From: Gymnogyps californianus
Lineage: Eukaryota; Chordata; Aves; Accipitriformes; Cathartidae
Direction of reading: 5' to 3'
DNA: 64,000 nt
Assembly (NCBI RefSeq): GCF_018139145.2
Contig: NC_059477.1
Span: forward strand, 18,463,522 to 18,527,521
The notes beneath the pieces were generated by a model. It was not told the DNA's origin. It was given only the letters and a program-made list of their open reading frames with translations, and did no database searches. Position numbers and translations under genes: made by a program. Shown here piece by piece: positions 1 through 13,889 of this stretch (position 1 is the stretch's first letter; each line of letters starts with the position of its first letter).

Positions 1-739
1 GAGGCCATTAAACCTTTATCTGCAGTTTTTATGAGTTGTTTAAAAATTTAAGTTTTTTTCCTGTTTAAAGCTATGGATTTTTTTCATGTCATCCCTTCTT
101 CTCACAGGTCTTCTATGAAGTTCAGCTGAAATTACTGATCATTTAAATTTTGTTCCATCTTTTAGAGCAGTATTTAAATAATAAAAAATTTAAATCACAA
201 GTAATGTTTGGTTATTGTTATACCTTTAGCTGTGCAAAAGTTGGGAGATAATTTAATAGCATCCCAAGTCCTTCTAACTAGTGGAAAAAAAATCTTACTC
301 TTTAGAATAGTAAGCATACATCAGAAAGTGGTGAAAAATATTTTCTGCCATTTACCAATGTCAGCGGAATAAATTTGGAATTTAAAAAGTAGCTTTAAAA
401 GACAGAAAAAAAAATGGCTTAGCAGATGGATGTTTTAATGAAGTGGGGAGCAAAGAGAGGAGAAATATTAAATGGAGTCATGCTAAGGCATGGGGTTTTG
501 TAAGTTGGAGAAAGTGCCATGAAAGATGATCAGAAATTATTTTTCAATACAGCTCAAGTCTTTAACAAGAACATTTAACCACATTACTGGAACTAAAATC
601 AAGCAAAACGAGACAAATTGAGCTCTCTGTTCTGGACTCTCCTGTTATCTCTTTCAAGCTTAGGCCAAGTGTAATGCAGCTAATGCACACACAACCCTTT
701 ACAGTAAATTTTAAACATCCTTGAACACCTAGGTACAGG

Positions 740-1590
740 CATCGACGTTGTCTTTTTCAGGCCCTCCGGGTGAGCTCTGAGCATTCATTGTCTCCTGCTG
801 TGCCAGGACGGCATTACAAAGTTACTGCTCACGGGTGCAAGCCTTTCAGCTTGGGAGCGCCTGCGTGGGACGGGCTGGTGGTGTAGAAGGACGCGAACAA
901 GCGGGAGCCATGTTTCACTACACAGGGTAGCTGTTTGTTATCATCAATATTAACAGTGTGTCCCTTTCAATTTTAAAGAGCAGTTAAAGCATTAAAACCC
1001 TGGGTCCTGGGAGGTTCAGTTGTGCAAATGGGAAGCACTTAGGCACTCTTATTCAGCAGCACTTGAGCAGCAGGCACCAACAACGGCTGTATTCATTTCA
1101 GTGCTGACCCTTAACAAGGACAGAGGTTGCTCTTTAGAAAGCAGAGAGCATGAAACCTGGCAAGCAGAATAAAAAATTTTTGAAAAATCCATATAATACA
1201 GAAATATGAGTTAAAACAATTTTTGCTGTGCATTAAACATGACTAGGAAGTACCACGGGGAATGCAGGAGATAATTGCAACAGTAAAGAACTAAACTGCT
1301 CTAGTGTTTCCACAAAAGGACACTCCAGCCCATCACGCAAAATTTAGGAAAACTTGAAATTGTAAGTACAAGTCAGTAGATTGGTGAAGGGATGTTGTAT
1401 TTATCCCCGAATCTGCAGCCCAGCGGAGGCGAACACGTCCTTCGTGTCATAGTGGCGCTGGGATCTCCCAGAGAGAGGGATCTCCCCGCAGAAGGCAGCA
1501 CCCTTCTGCATCTCCACAGCAGAGAGCCCTTGGCGCAGCCCTGAGGTCTCCTCACCTCCTGTCACCTCCCTCGCTCCGTAAGTCGTCTTC
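740..1590. promoter_or_regulatory. CpG-rich patches in intron (possible regulatory region)
   Basis: By eye there are about eleven CpG dinucleotides between 740 and 905 and about eleven between 1405 and 1590. CpG is scarce in most of the surrounding intron. A GC-rich but less CpG-dense stretch continues to about 2350. Such patches often mark promoters or their shores, but I see no convincing TATA box, initiator or attached coding exon. It could be a minor alternative promoter of PDE11A, an enhancer, or chance GC enrichment. Confidence 0.3.
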
Positions 1591-4500
1591 TCAGGGAACA
1601 GTTTCTGACTGACGTGTAAAATGTCCTAAGGCCTTCCTGGGTCACACCACCACCGCTCTCACCTTGGAGATGTCCGCCGGGGGCTTGAGCTCCTGGTAGA
1701 CGCCAGGGATGTGTAGAAGGGCACGTGTCCAAAGCCACCCAAGGGCTCAGATACAGTTTTACGTCTCCATGCTGCTGCTCAGGTGGATCACCAGGACAGA
1801 CAGGGCTGCACAATGCAGCGTATGCTACTGGTGACAGCCCTCAGTTATTGCAAGGGAACAGACCTTCCTCTCCCTACTTGTGTGGGGCGGGCGAGGTTAC
1901 CTCACCAGCCAGGCAGGCAGTGGGCAGTGACATGTCCTCCGGGGCTGCCCGGCCCTTACTCCATGGATGCACACCACCTGCTTGCTGCCCCAGGTGTGCC
2001 TGCAGTGGCTGCCTCATCGGTTTGAAACGAGCAGCAGGCGGGCTGGTGGTGGCTGGGTGCAGGGTGCTCAGGTGGGGCTCGTTTGCCACAAGTCCCTGCA
2101 CCAGGAGCAGCGGGGTGGCAAAGGGGTGGGGGGAGGGAGTTTGCCCACACTCATGTGTAATGAGTTTTCTCTACTTCCCACTGGGGCTGTTGGGTAATTA
2201 TCAGCAATTTTGTGGGGCTCGCACACTTAAAATCAGTGCTGAAGGACATTGTGCTGTCTCGTGTCAGTGCTGGTGTGAGGGGGTACTCAGGGTGGGTACA
2301 GGCTCTCAGGCAAACACGGGCATGGAGGACTTCAGGGCATTAACAGGTTAGTAATTTGGGGGTTTTTTTTAATTAAAAAAAAAGAAATCTAGCTGGCTCA
2401 CTTGCTCAGTTGCCCTACAGAGCAAGTACTCAGTACCCTGGTACCTTTGGCTTCTCAAAAGGAGCAGCTGTAAGGCCTGGCTCCCTATCTCTCTCTCCTG
2501 CAGCAGGCCCCTGGGCTGTTGGTCATGTAGAGCTTAAGCAGGAAAAGCCTTTTGGAGAGCTGGGCTAGCTTTCCTGCTCCCGTAAGACTATCTTTTGTTA
2601 AGCTGACAGACTTTAACTGGTTTATTGTTCAGCTAGTCCATTTGTCTGAAGAAGACAGATGTTTTCAGGTTTTTTCCCCTCAGGCACTTGTAAAACTTTG
2701 TGGAACAGGTGTGAAACTGGTGCCTCTGTGGCCTGTAACTTTCTGGTGAGAAGGAAATACATGTATTTGATTAGAGCAGGTCAGTGACTGTGAGAAAGAA
2801 TTGCAGGATTAGGCCCTTCAAATTTTAGCTGAAATCCTGTTACTAGCACAAGACTGAGTAAAGCTGTAGTTTTGCTTGGTGAATGATTTTGCTGTCCTGT
2901 TTGATTGGTTTTCAATTTTTCAAAACAAATGGATATTTCATTTTGATTATTTACAGTTGTATGCTGTAGAGTAGTTTTTCTATAGAGTAACAAAGTTAAC
3001 AAACAAGTATATATACATCATTATGCAAGTTAATTTGTTTTACTTTTCTAAAACAACCCTATTGACAAAGTATGAAATATAAACAACTTGAGCTAATGGC
3101 TTAGCAGTTGCGTGTTAACAGGGTAACAGCAACTGTGTGCAGTCTGAGCTTAATGTCTCTACAGTGCACATTTAAAAATAAGTGTGGCTTAGTTAATAAC
3201 ACTACTGCTTTGTCACAATAAGATATTTTCAATTTATTATTCAAGAATCTTATTATACTGCTTCTGTAACACTTGAAGCCATGTGTTGCTCACCTGAGTA
3301 ATCACCTGCAGGTGCTAGGCTTAAATGCACACACAGACTTCTGTTGAAACACTGAGGAGTCTTGTTGGTTTCTTTGCTTAGAGAAGTATCAGCTTTTTAA
3401 AGTCACCCTGTGTGTGTATATATTTTATATAAATAATCATGAATATTTAGGAGATCAGCACTAGGACCTGGCTCGAAGTGAGGTTGGAACAAGATGGGAA
3501 CATGGATGTGGTTGCAGTTGGTTCCCAGCAGGGTGTCAGTCAGGTCCAATACAGAAGGGCACAGAGAGCCACTGCAAAGGAGCAAATGGTAGTCAGTGTG
3601 ATCTCTAAATATTTAAAATTAGAGGAAAAAATCTTTGTAAACATTTCTTCTTTAATAATGATACAAGCAGAGCAGAAGTGCACAGAAGCTGCCATACATA
3701 AGACCACAACTTGATTTACTGTTGTGCTATTGGTGATCTAAGAGGAGTTTATTTTGAAGAAAGAAAACACAAACCTTATGTGATGGATCTGGGTAATGTC
3801 CTACAGAGGAATCTTTTTTTGATCCCTGCTGTTGACCCCCTCGGACTATGAAGCATGAAATGTAATTATTCTTATTAGCTTGGCATTCATGTCTGCAAAC
3901 TTACTAGTGCTTATAAAGTTATTTACTCCTGTCTAAGAAAGATTACCTATACTCTTTTTTGCCATTAATTTTGTGCTAGTCATAAGTAGACAATATGCAT
4001 TGTTAATTATGTCCATTGTCTAACTAATAAATAGTGCTCAGAAAAGGACATAAATGATATAACACACTCCCACCAATCAAACTAAACAGAAAACTCCAAA
4101 CTACTGACACTTAAAAAAAAAACTTTAGTATTGCATCATTGCAAATGAATGCATTTTTTGGTGTTTTTTTTCAAAGCAAGCTATTTTTTAGTTCAAACTA
4201 TATATGGACTTATTTAGTTTTAAATCTGGAAATTAAGAACTTTTGAGGGTTGATGTTCCCTACTTTAAGAATTGTTTTGGGAGTGAAGGAATAGAGTTGG
4301 CTGAGCTGTTTTGTGCACTTACCTGTTTTATTCATTTTATCTTATAAGAAATATTGCTGTTGCTATATAAATAGTCACAATATAACTGGACTGTGTGCTT
4401 ATTTACTTGGGAGAATTAGGTTTGAGATGCTGGTGAATGGTACTAGTTTGTTCTCCTGCTGCCTTTGTCTCCGGGGCTTTAGGGATTTTGGGGGAGATGA

Positions 4501-7187
4501 CAGGAATAGCTGCAGCAATCCTTATGTGGAAGTCTCTTCAGAGATTGCTTTATTACTGTTTTTTGTGTGTGAGTTTCTTCTCTACAAGGTTTTCCCCATA
4601 TCTGCTGTAGTGGTTTCTGTTTCCTGTTTATGCACAATGTAATTTATACCATATGTCACTTTTAGAGAAGAGTATCTAGAACAGACTGGATGCCTTCATT
4701 TTTCTATTTGTATTTAGCTTTTTTAATGTTATGCTTTGAATCTAGATAACTTGCTGTCTTTTGGATTGCTCTTTTTGTTTTCTGTAAAAGTTTATGTATT
4801 ACATAATCATAGGAAGCATGATTAAGAAATCGAATGGGTCTCTTCCAACTTCAATTTCTTCTGTAAATGTAGAGGCTCCTGCAGGATGGCTTCCTATAAA
4901 GTCAATCAAAAGTACATTAAATCAAATTTGTTTATCCCATGCAGCTTGGTAGTACAGTAATACTCAGGTTAACAATGCTGTCAAACATACTACTCATTAC
5001 CTGTTTTTGATACCACTTAGCTAACTCAATTAGTAATTTAAATACAGTATATTCAAAGAAATTTTGCTGCAAGTTTCTTGGTTTTTTTTCTTGAGCCCTT
5101 CCTAAGGAATAAAAAAACCTATGCAGTGAACTGTAAAATATGGTAGGCCAGGCCTGTTAATTGAGCACCTCTTGTGTTCTTCTGTTCTGTGTGATTTTTA
5201 AAAAGTATTTTCAAATCATAAAAAAAAAAAATCAGAAATGGCTTTTGCTTGTAGCTGTCAGCTTTGGCCAAGTCATTTAGTCCATTTCACTAGATTAAAC
5301 ACTTTCTCCTTAGCCTTTGGAGAAGGAAAACAGTGTCTCTGTGATGAAGACTTTATTCCTGGAAATGTATTCAGGCAAGTTTCATCCTCCATTACATTAT
5401 TTGACTCTTAGCTAACTTGGTTTAGGATTATACTTTTTATATTCGAAATCATGCTAGTAATACATAAATTGTACTAGCTTTGATAAGGGTATAAAAGGAC
5501 ATATTTTCTTTCAAAGTTCAAAGAGCTATCCTATGTTTAAAAAAAAAAACTAAACCAACAAAACCTGTACCCTTACTAACAATGTGTGAACCACCTACTT
5601 AAACTGAAAAGCAACACTGAAGTGCGGTTGGTGATGCTCAAAAGTTAAAACTGTTTTCATTTCTAACATAACCTATTCTATTACTTCAAATGTCTTGAGA
5701 AAAGAAATGTAGATTTAAGTAAGATAAAACAATAACAAAATACTTGTTTTGACTGTTTCATGAGAGTTTCCAAGACTTTCTATGGCCTTCTGTGGAATAC
5801 TGCATGTCCTTAGGATTTTTTGAGAAGAGATTTTTTTTTTGGTTGGAAATGTGTAGATTCTTTTAGTAAATGATAGAAATAGTGAATTTTTAATGAGTTT
5901 TTACCTCTTTTTTTTCCTGGTCAGCATGGATTATTTTTTGTAGGCCTCCTCTAAGTGTAACTGTTCAGGTTTAATCATGATCAATGATTGTTATTTAGTG
6001 ACCTCACATCCATAGTCAATTTGCTGTTGATATCAAAGAGGATTGGGCTCTAATGGATTTTTCTTGTTTGCCACTTCTATCAATAATACAGCTGATTTGA
6101 CTTTTTTCAGTCCTTGCCCAATATCTGTATAGCTCTCAGTCAGATTTACAGACTAATTTTATTAATAGAAGTCAATCCAGAGGACTTGACATACAGGAGA
6201 TAGGCATTATTTGCTTAGTTCCTGATTCAAATTGCCTGAAGCCTCAGGTACATCAAGATAATGAGTGTATTACAGGATCAGAGCTTGTAAGCATGGTCAA
6301 TATTTTGAGTTTTCATCTGATATGATGAAGGTAGGGGATCTAGAAAAGTGAATTTGAATATACCAGCTCACTGGTAAGAACTGATGCTGCTCACAACTGC
6401 TGTTCCAGGTTCTAGCGTTTCTGATCCCCATGTTCTTGATTACTTTCAGATCACACTTTTAATGTTATCTTTACAGTTACGGGAACTAGAAAATTAATAT
6501 TTTTTTAAATGGAAGTTGAGATTCTGATAACATCATATGATTCCAGAACCCTGGGAAAACCCCTGTCTGTACCTTAATCTGGTCTTGTACAGAATAAAAA
6601 CATGAAGATGTTTGTCTGGTCTCATTTATTGACAATCTTTAAATATGTCCAAAAAGAATTGGGACTGCAGTGTCACTGTGCAGGCAGCTGAAATACCAGC
6701 ATGTGGATTGATGAATCAAGCCTGCTCTCTTCTGTGTCTTTACTTGATTGAATATCACATTTTACAGGGTAATATTTCCCCAAAGAAGAATTTACAATCA
6801 ATAAATAACTTGAGACAAGGATAAGGTTTATCCTACAAAATAACTATTCCTTGTTGGCAGTTCTGAAATTCCAGTTAAAAGTGCCTCAGTCTTCACATTT
6901 TGAATGTCTCTGGTATCTAGAAATCTCATTATATAGAACCAAAGCAGTAAAACCAACTATGTTTGGTTTTAGTAATGTTTTAAACAGTCAGTGGAAGACT
7001 TTAGTTGTAATTCTTGAGTGTTCTTGCATGAAGATACTGCCAGTACAATTACGGTGAAGTCTCTCTATCAAAAGTGTATCTTGTATCTGGTCTGTCCCTA
7101 ATTTCTGAATATAAGTCTTGATTGTAAAAGAAACTTAAAAGCAAGTGCTGTATTGGTATTGTTGACATTGATACTCTCTTTACTACC

Positions 7188-7290
7188 TGGGAGCCCAGTG
7201 CAGATGAGGACCCTGTTGTGCTGCAGGCTGTTCTAACATGTGGGATAATATAGTTTGTATCTCAATGTTTGCAGTCTGACAGAGGGCTTC
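7188..7290. repeat. Ancient CORE-SINE/MIR-like fragment
   Basis: The segment around 'gaggaccctgttgtgctgca' and the following 'gcagtctgacagagg' resembles, from memory, a degenerate amniote SINE whose consensus contains a 'cattgtgctaggcgctgtaca' block followed by a 'cttacagtcta' block. The match is partial and spaced by divergent sequence. This would be a very old insertion shared with other reptiles. It needs a repeat-library comparison to confirm. Confidence 0.35.
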
Positions 7291-10200
7291 TCTCTGATTT
7301 AGCAGCTTTGTTTTCGGCTGTTAAACAGGCCTCCTTGCTCAAGGTTACTACCCTGTGAGGAGAGGTAGATGTAAATTTTGTACAAGCTTCTCAGCCATCA
7401 CAGTTCACACTTGGGCATTGAGGTTTTTGTTGATGCTGTTAAACCCAGTAAAACCTCTCTGTTAGATCCTGCCATGGACATCCTGTTATGACAATAAGTG
7501 ATGGAAGAAGCGGGGTGGGGGGATAAAAGAGGTTTGGGACATAATGCAGGTCATCCAGTCATTCAGTTTTCTTATGTGTATATTGTATGGTTCAACAATA
7601 TTAATGTTGCCAGAAACAGTATTTTATTTTGTTCACTGATGTATCTTTCCTCGTCTCTTTCCAAAATGTCACCAAAATAAAATTCCTGCCTGCTTTTCCA
7701 CAAAAGGTTAGGGATAGAGTTTCACTTCACATCTTAATGACTTTCAATTTTATCAAGTTCTTTTTGAGGTTTTCCTCAAAAATGTCTGCTTTTTCCAATT
7801 AAATGCATTAACTTCCCTGTACTGTGCTTACTGTACCTTTAGTCTCTGCTCCAGAGATGCGATACCCTTCTGCAAAAGGTAGTCCAGTTCTCTAGTGTAA
7901 GTGGATAAACAGATACCAGATGGCAGGAAGACCAAAACATGTTGCATCTCTGAACGACATGCTTCTGGGACTAAGGCTGGCTGATTGCTCCAGGATCCCG
8001 TGCTTCCTTTCTCCTAGTGTAGGGGTCCCAGCAAGAGATACAAACAGGAAACTTCCAAAATCCACTTGAAAGGAGAAGCAATGTAGCAGGAATGAGTTGT
8101 ACTTTAAAAAACACTTTCCAGATTGCTGATCCCTCCTGTGTCTCTGTTTCTCCATAGCATCCATTCAGGAACACAGGATTGATCGCTCATCGTTAAATCT
8201 GTTCCTAGCACTGGCAGCTGTACTGTATATATCCAATGCAGACAGGTTCGCAAGCCCCTGTCCTGTGTGCCACCATCCACTGCATGTCAAACAGCACCCT
8301 GTGTATTAATCTTGAGGCCCGTTGAAAAGGCAATGACTACTTATGCCACAGGATTGTAAATTACAATTGGATTAAAATACCCACTACAATGAACCTTGTT
8401 ACCTAAACAAAAGAAACTTTCAGATAAACATGAATACATCTTCCTAATTTTTATCCCAGACCTCTGTTTTGTCTTACAACAATGTATCTCCTTTAATTGA
8501 GTGTATTCAGATAAATGAATTGCAACTCACTTTTGGTCTGTCCAACAACTGTCCTTTTTCAGTTAAACTCTCCCTTGAAGGTTTACTTCTTTTATAGGGC
8601 CCACAAGATGTAAATCAACAACAACGATATTACTGGTCAAGGCATGTTGTCATTTCAGTGTTTCCCCATGTACTCTGTTTTGCTTTGAACAGAACTAGTG
8701 GAGCAGGGACTGTCTCCTCAGTAACACAAAGGATATTATCAATATTTCAGCAACAATAGCTAATTCTAAATAGTAGTTCAGACACCACCAAGAAGTAGTT
8801 GAAGAAATAATGTTTAATTTATTCATTGGTGAAGCCTACTGTGTGATAATTGCACTGCATTTCACTTCTGTTGTAGAACCACCATCTCTTTCTAGGCAGG
8901 ATTCTCTACAGTGCAGAACAGTTGAGCTTCTATCGAAGCTGATATAAAAGTGTTTAGAAGCATGTGGAAAGATCACAAGATCAGGCAGGTCTGGGTCCTT
9001 GACACCATTATTAAAAACCATTCATCATGGGGGTTCTGGTTCTCCTAAGGAAGTTGTTAGGCACAAATAATTCAAGGGAATCTCATCAAAGCCTTATCAA
9101 AGACTGCATATTAGTAATCCGGTCTTTATGGAAGCAAAGACTGTTTAATACACTCCAGAGGCAGAAATAGGTCTAAGAAAGAAGAACAACTCTTAATGAA
9201 GTTATAGAATTAAAATGGAACGAAAGAAAATAGTGTAATAAAAAAAAAGAACTAAGAGCTTGATGTTCTGTGGCAGAAAAGCACTAAAAACTGTATATGA
9301 ATACCACAGTTGGTATTAATTCCTTGTGGTTGAAAGGTATGAAAACTTGCAACAAGTAATAAAATAGCCAAATGTATGTGTTAATCTTTATGATGAGCGA
9401 GTGTAGAGCATTTCTAAATCATGTCTCTTGAGGTAACTAGAACAGTCTATTTCTATAGCATCTGCAATTCACAACAGGAAAATAGAAATAAAATTGCCAG
9501 GAAAAAAAATCTGTCAACTTTTAGCATCAGTAAAGATTTAATGAATTATCTCTTCCTCATCACAATCAAATCTTATCTTAGATTAAGGACTGTATGGATT
9601 GTGTTCATCACCTGAGGCAAATATGGACATTATTTCACAGCCAATATTGTCTAAACTTTTGAAAACAAAACTTGTGCTTATTTTTGTAGAACAGCTCAGT
9701 TCCCTCATGTTAGGGGAGTCAGAACTGGCTGTAACTCTTGTCTGCGGCATAAATGCTAACTTCACCCTGGAGGAACGGAGCTGCTGCCAGTAAATAGCAG
9801 TAATTCCCTCCCTGGCTGATAGAAGAGCTGTTGAAGACTATTCTCTATCAAGATGAACAAAGATGCTGTTAGCACTACTTCTGAACTTTGCAGCCTCCTT
9901 TGAGTCACTTTGTGATCTGCACTTCGAGTTATACTCTTCCAGAGAATGGATTTCTGCACACTGCCATGTAAACAAATGACCCATATTTAGTTCAGTTCCC
10001 TTTAGTTTTTGTCAATCTATATTGAAAGTAATTTTCTGCTAAGAGTTGAATTTTGCTCTCAGCTGTTTGCTTACTACAAATGTTAATGTATTTAAGAAAA
10101 ACTTCAGACTGTTTAATGATCAAAAGTACTATAAGCTCCTCTTACCATTCTGGGAAGCTTGGAAAGTTGTATGAAAAGGTATTTAATACATCTTTTGAAC

Positions 10201-13200
10201 GCTTCTGTTTGTATATACAGTAATCTTTCTCCAGAGGTAACCAGCTGTGTGTGTCCTGCAGAGGAAGGTTAAACAAACTGCAAATCCAAATAATATACTC
10301 TGAGTCATGTTTTTAGCCAAGCTATATGCTGAGAAATATATTGGCATGAGGGGGAGCTTTTTTCAAATAGGGACATTCCTGTACTTAGTTTTCCAGAAAG
10401 AGCTGAGGTTTTATTGTATTTCTTTGAAAAAGCGTTTGTACCCCATTGGAATACTAGCCCACATAACCAGTCTTGTTTAATGTACTACATTTAAAGTGCA
10501 ACAGACAGAAGTGGGGCCAAAAAGAGTCTCCATCTACTTGACAGAGAAATTGTGAGGATCTACAGAATATGGATGTGAAGTGGCAGCATGGCCTAGCATA
10601 AATGTGCATGTATGATCACGTTACACTAGACATTAGTCTTTGCTGGGTGTCACTCAGTAGGTGTGTTCTATAAAGTGATGGCAGTATTTTTTTAAACAGT
10701 GAACAAATTTAATTTGATCTCAAGATGTAATACTGTCACCCTATGTGTACTTTTTGCACTAATTTTCTTGAAGATGGTAGTTTATCATCTTTTACAATGT
10801 ATTGCAATGTATTTACAATAGTGTAAAATGTGTTATGTCAGTTGCCCCTAAACTGCATTTCAAATCTGAAGTAAGAACTGTCTAAATGCAATTTAAGTCA
10901 ATTTTTTTTATGCATTGGGATTAGCAGTATTACTACTAAGACTGTAGTACCTGAATAGCTTTGGGGATAGAAATATGCTGTATGTGCAGCACTGTGACCC
11001 CACATAGAATAGGAATGACAACAAGAAGTATGAAGCAATTCTAGTTTTAATAAAAGGTTTGGATTTTGTGTTGAAAAGTGAAGTCGTCTTTGAATGTGAT
11101 GCAAGCATTTATTTCTTATGTACATCCCTCAAACATGTGTAACCTTAGGCACATTCATTGCCTTAGAAAAAATTTAAAATAACAAAATACTTGCTGCTGT
11201 TACTTCAAAGAGCATCTTGTTATATCATGTTGAAGAGTAAAGATACTAATGTTATAAACATTTTTATTTGGTTGTCAGAGATTGATTTCTGTCATTCTAT
11301 TGTAAGAGGGGTCTTACGCTCACAATGTGTTCTGTATTTTTTTTTTGAGAAAGTGCATGCTTTATGATCAATAGGATTACACTGCAAGCTTATTAATCAT
11401 GATTTAGACAATTTATATAAGCATTAATTAAAATAGATAAAAATCTTCATAGTTAATTATGCATTAACATTGTTCAAAAAAACTAAATGCAAGTGAATAC
11501 AAAAGCATATGAAATAATCATGCCTAAAAAAATTCTGTGTAACAACAATAAAAAAAAACTTGTTGATGATGATATTAGATACAATTCTTGGCCAGCAAAA
11601 TTTGAAAATAAACAAAACTACAAAAAATTGTACTTGCAAAATTCTTGAATAAATGATTGCTACTTGCCATGTAAAGCTTAAGGGTAAATGTTTATTGTGG
11701 AGATTCAATTGCTCTGTTCTGTTAATACTAATGAGTTGTGTTGTTAAATTTGCCTCTTAGAGCACTACAGATTAATGAAAAAATACTCTAGTTGATATAT
11801 ACTACATATTAGGAACTTCTAGACTACCCAGATGTTTGCCCATACATTTTCAGCCTGCTCCACAATGATTTAGTCGGATGTTAGTATTGTAAGACAGTCT
11901 CCATGAAATCTTTCATTGTTTCATAGTTTATGGAGTGTGAGTACAGTAACTTGACAAACACAAATTTAAAGCATCGCAACTTCCTATAGTGTTTCTGTCT
12001 GAAATTGATTCTTCCTGGTATTTCTCATGTACTAGTTATAAGGTGGTATAACCTAAACTTATGATGCACAAGAAAATTCAGAAGCTCTCTGGTGCAGACA
12101 CCAGGCAGTGAAGAGTAAGTACAGATCAGCAGAGCAACTTGTACGTAAGCACACCTTTATCACTGATCAGATTGAACTGGCATAAACTTCTGAAAAACAG
12201 ATAAAGACTTAAGATAAATGTCATGCTGGTATGCTCTCTATTTTACATTAAAGTCCTAATTCTGCAACTGTCTATGCTGTGTGCAGCTAATGGACACCCT
12301 TGCTCCACTCGTGCCAGATCTGTGTGGCTCATTCTCCTCCTCTGCATTCTCAATTAAGGTGGCACAGCACTCCTTGCAGCTTGATATCCTTTATACGAAC
12401 CCCAACAAACAGCTCTTTCATTAGTGTGCGCCTTGGAGGAGCTGTGGTGTGTGCACAGAGGAGCTCAGGGCCCTCACCAGTGCCTGCAAGGGCCATGTGG
12501 TTACCCACAGCTCATTAGTAGGAGCGTTTAGTGGCAGCAATATAGAGAGGTAGCAAAGCAAGCAGTATCAGTTAAGACTGAAGAAACTGAAAACTGCCTG
12601 TAAACATGTGGTGGCCAGGAACCAGACTACAGCTTTAGCCACTGATAGTTTCCTTATCTGTGTTGAAACCTGTGAAAACGATGGGCAAGGTGGCTCTGAC
12701 CATCTATGGCCAGTGCCAAGGCCTATGTTGCTGTCATGGAGCTATGGAGGACCCTCTGCTTACAGATTGCCCCAGAGCCATCAAAGAAGGCACAGTTATG
12801 GTGCTGAGCTGTGGATGTAAGGAGCTTGTGCTTTGTCAAGGCCCAAAGTGCGTTATGCAGTTGCTCGATCACATTTTTCTCTTATTTATTATCTTATGAG
12901 AATATTTCTCATATTTCTGTTCCTCATATGTTTAATTTGCCTTCATTTTCCACATTCTCCTGGTAGCCACTTTGGTAGTGATCCTTTAGGTAGGTTGTTC
13001 TTCTAATTGCAGTGTAAACATGGGACTTTAGTGAATACAATTATGCAATGGTAAACCTTGTACTGATCCTTTGAGAACTATTTTTCTTGGTATCTTAACT
13101 GAGGAAAAACGGCTAATAAAGAATGGGGTAATAACAGCAGCAACAATATAACGCTACTGAAAATATTATATAAGACATTGAGAAAATAAAGTACTGCCTG

Positions 13201-13255
13201 AAGAAAGCTTAGATGTATGATGTGCATGTTAATGCTTCCTTATTTTCTTTTGAAG

Positions 13256-13414
13256 GATCGCCGCTTTAATGATGAGATTGACAAACTGACTGGATACAAG
13301 ACAAAGTCACTCTTGTGCATGCCCATAAGAAACAGTGATGGAGAGATTATTGGTGTTGCCCAAGCAATAAATAAGACTCCTGGAGGTGCCCCTTTTTCTG
13401 ATGATGATGAAAAA
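13256..13414 (+). CDS. PDE11A: PDE11A internal coding exon: GAF-A domain, cyclic-nucleotide pocket end
   Basis: This is a 159-bp exon of 53 codons, starting and ending at codon boundaries (phase 0/0). The translation begins [20 protein letters not shown] and ends in SDDDEK. It matches PDE11A GAF-A as I know it from mammals almost residue for residue. The motif NKxnFx3DE, typical of cyclic-nucleotide-binding GAF domains of phosphodiesterases, is visible as N39-K40, F47 and D51-E52 of the exon (about 13370-13411). The acceptor is a T-rich tract ending GAAG before GAT. The donor is AAA then GTAAGA. PDE11A hydrolyses both cAMP and cGMP; GAF-A binds cGMP. The family match is clear; PDE5A and PDE10A have clearly different residues here. 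The open frame continues into the intron on both sides, but those extensions are not conserved. Confidence 0.96.
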
Positions 13415-13889
13415 GTAAGATTACCTTTACTTTTGTATTTTTTTAAATTTCTTTTGTAACTGAGTAGACTCTTCTAAAGATACTTAATCCAATAAGTAAA
13501 TGGCACAGCACTTGTGTTAATGATGTTTTTTTAGAAATGCTTAACATAAAATGTACATTTTTGTTGTTATCAACATAAAATATGTATCTGTTCTGTAAAT
13601 GTGGGAGATCTTGTGGCTGAAACCAACTTATGGTCTCTAAATCTTATGTAGACTTTTTTCATGTAGTAGATCTTAATAGGAAGACTTTTTTTATTTTTTA
13701 AAACTTACCTGTAAGAATAAGTTCATGGGGGAAAACTGTCACAGAGACACTCCTAAGCTTGCTGACTTTAAAAATCACCACCTTCTCTTAGTGCTCTCCA
13801 TGGGATAAATGCCTGTAGCATATGCAAAAGAAGTTTTGTTTTAGAGGAGATTATGCATATACAACTTTATGCTATTCTAAAATATAGGA

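Larger units (their letters stand above)
1..13255 (+). other. PDE11A: PDE11A intron upstream of the first exon seen (5' part outside window)
   Basis: No exon of the known PDE11A amino terminus was found here: no open frame resembles the long N-terminal region or the first half of GAF-A, so the preceding coding exon should lie upstream of base 1. The stretch is mostly AT-rich and unique. Exceptions are the CpG-rich patches at about 740-905 and 1405-1590, a GC-rich tail to about 2350, and an old SINE-like fragment near 7188. The remaining open frames are short, lack recognisable domains and overlap on both strands. The intron ends with a pyrimidine-rich tract and AAG before 13256. Confidence 0.7.

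Noticed and set aside
13217..13255. Extension of the GAF-A reading frame upstream of 13256
   Set aside because: It reads through a polypyrimidine tract and AG acceptor and has no similarity to PDE11A. It is intron that happens to be open.
1..13255. Search for the alternative first exon of the mammalian PDE11A3 type
   Set aside because: No short frame resembling that N-terminus joined to a donor was recognised. Such exons are poorly conserved, so absence is not proven.
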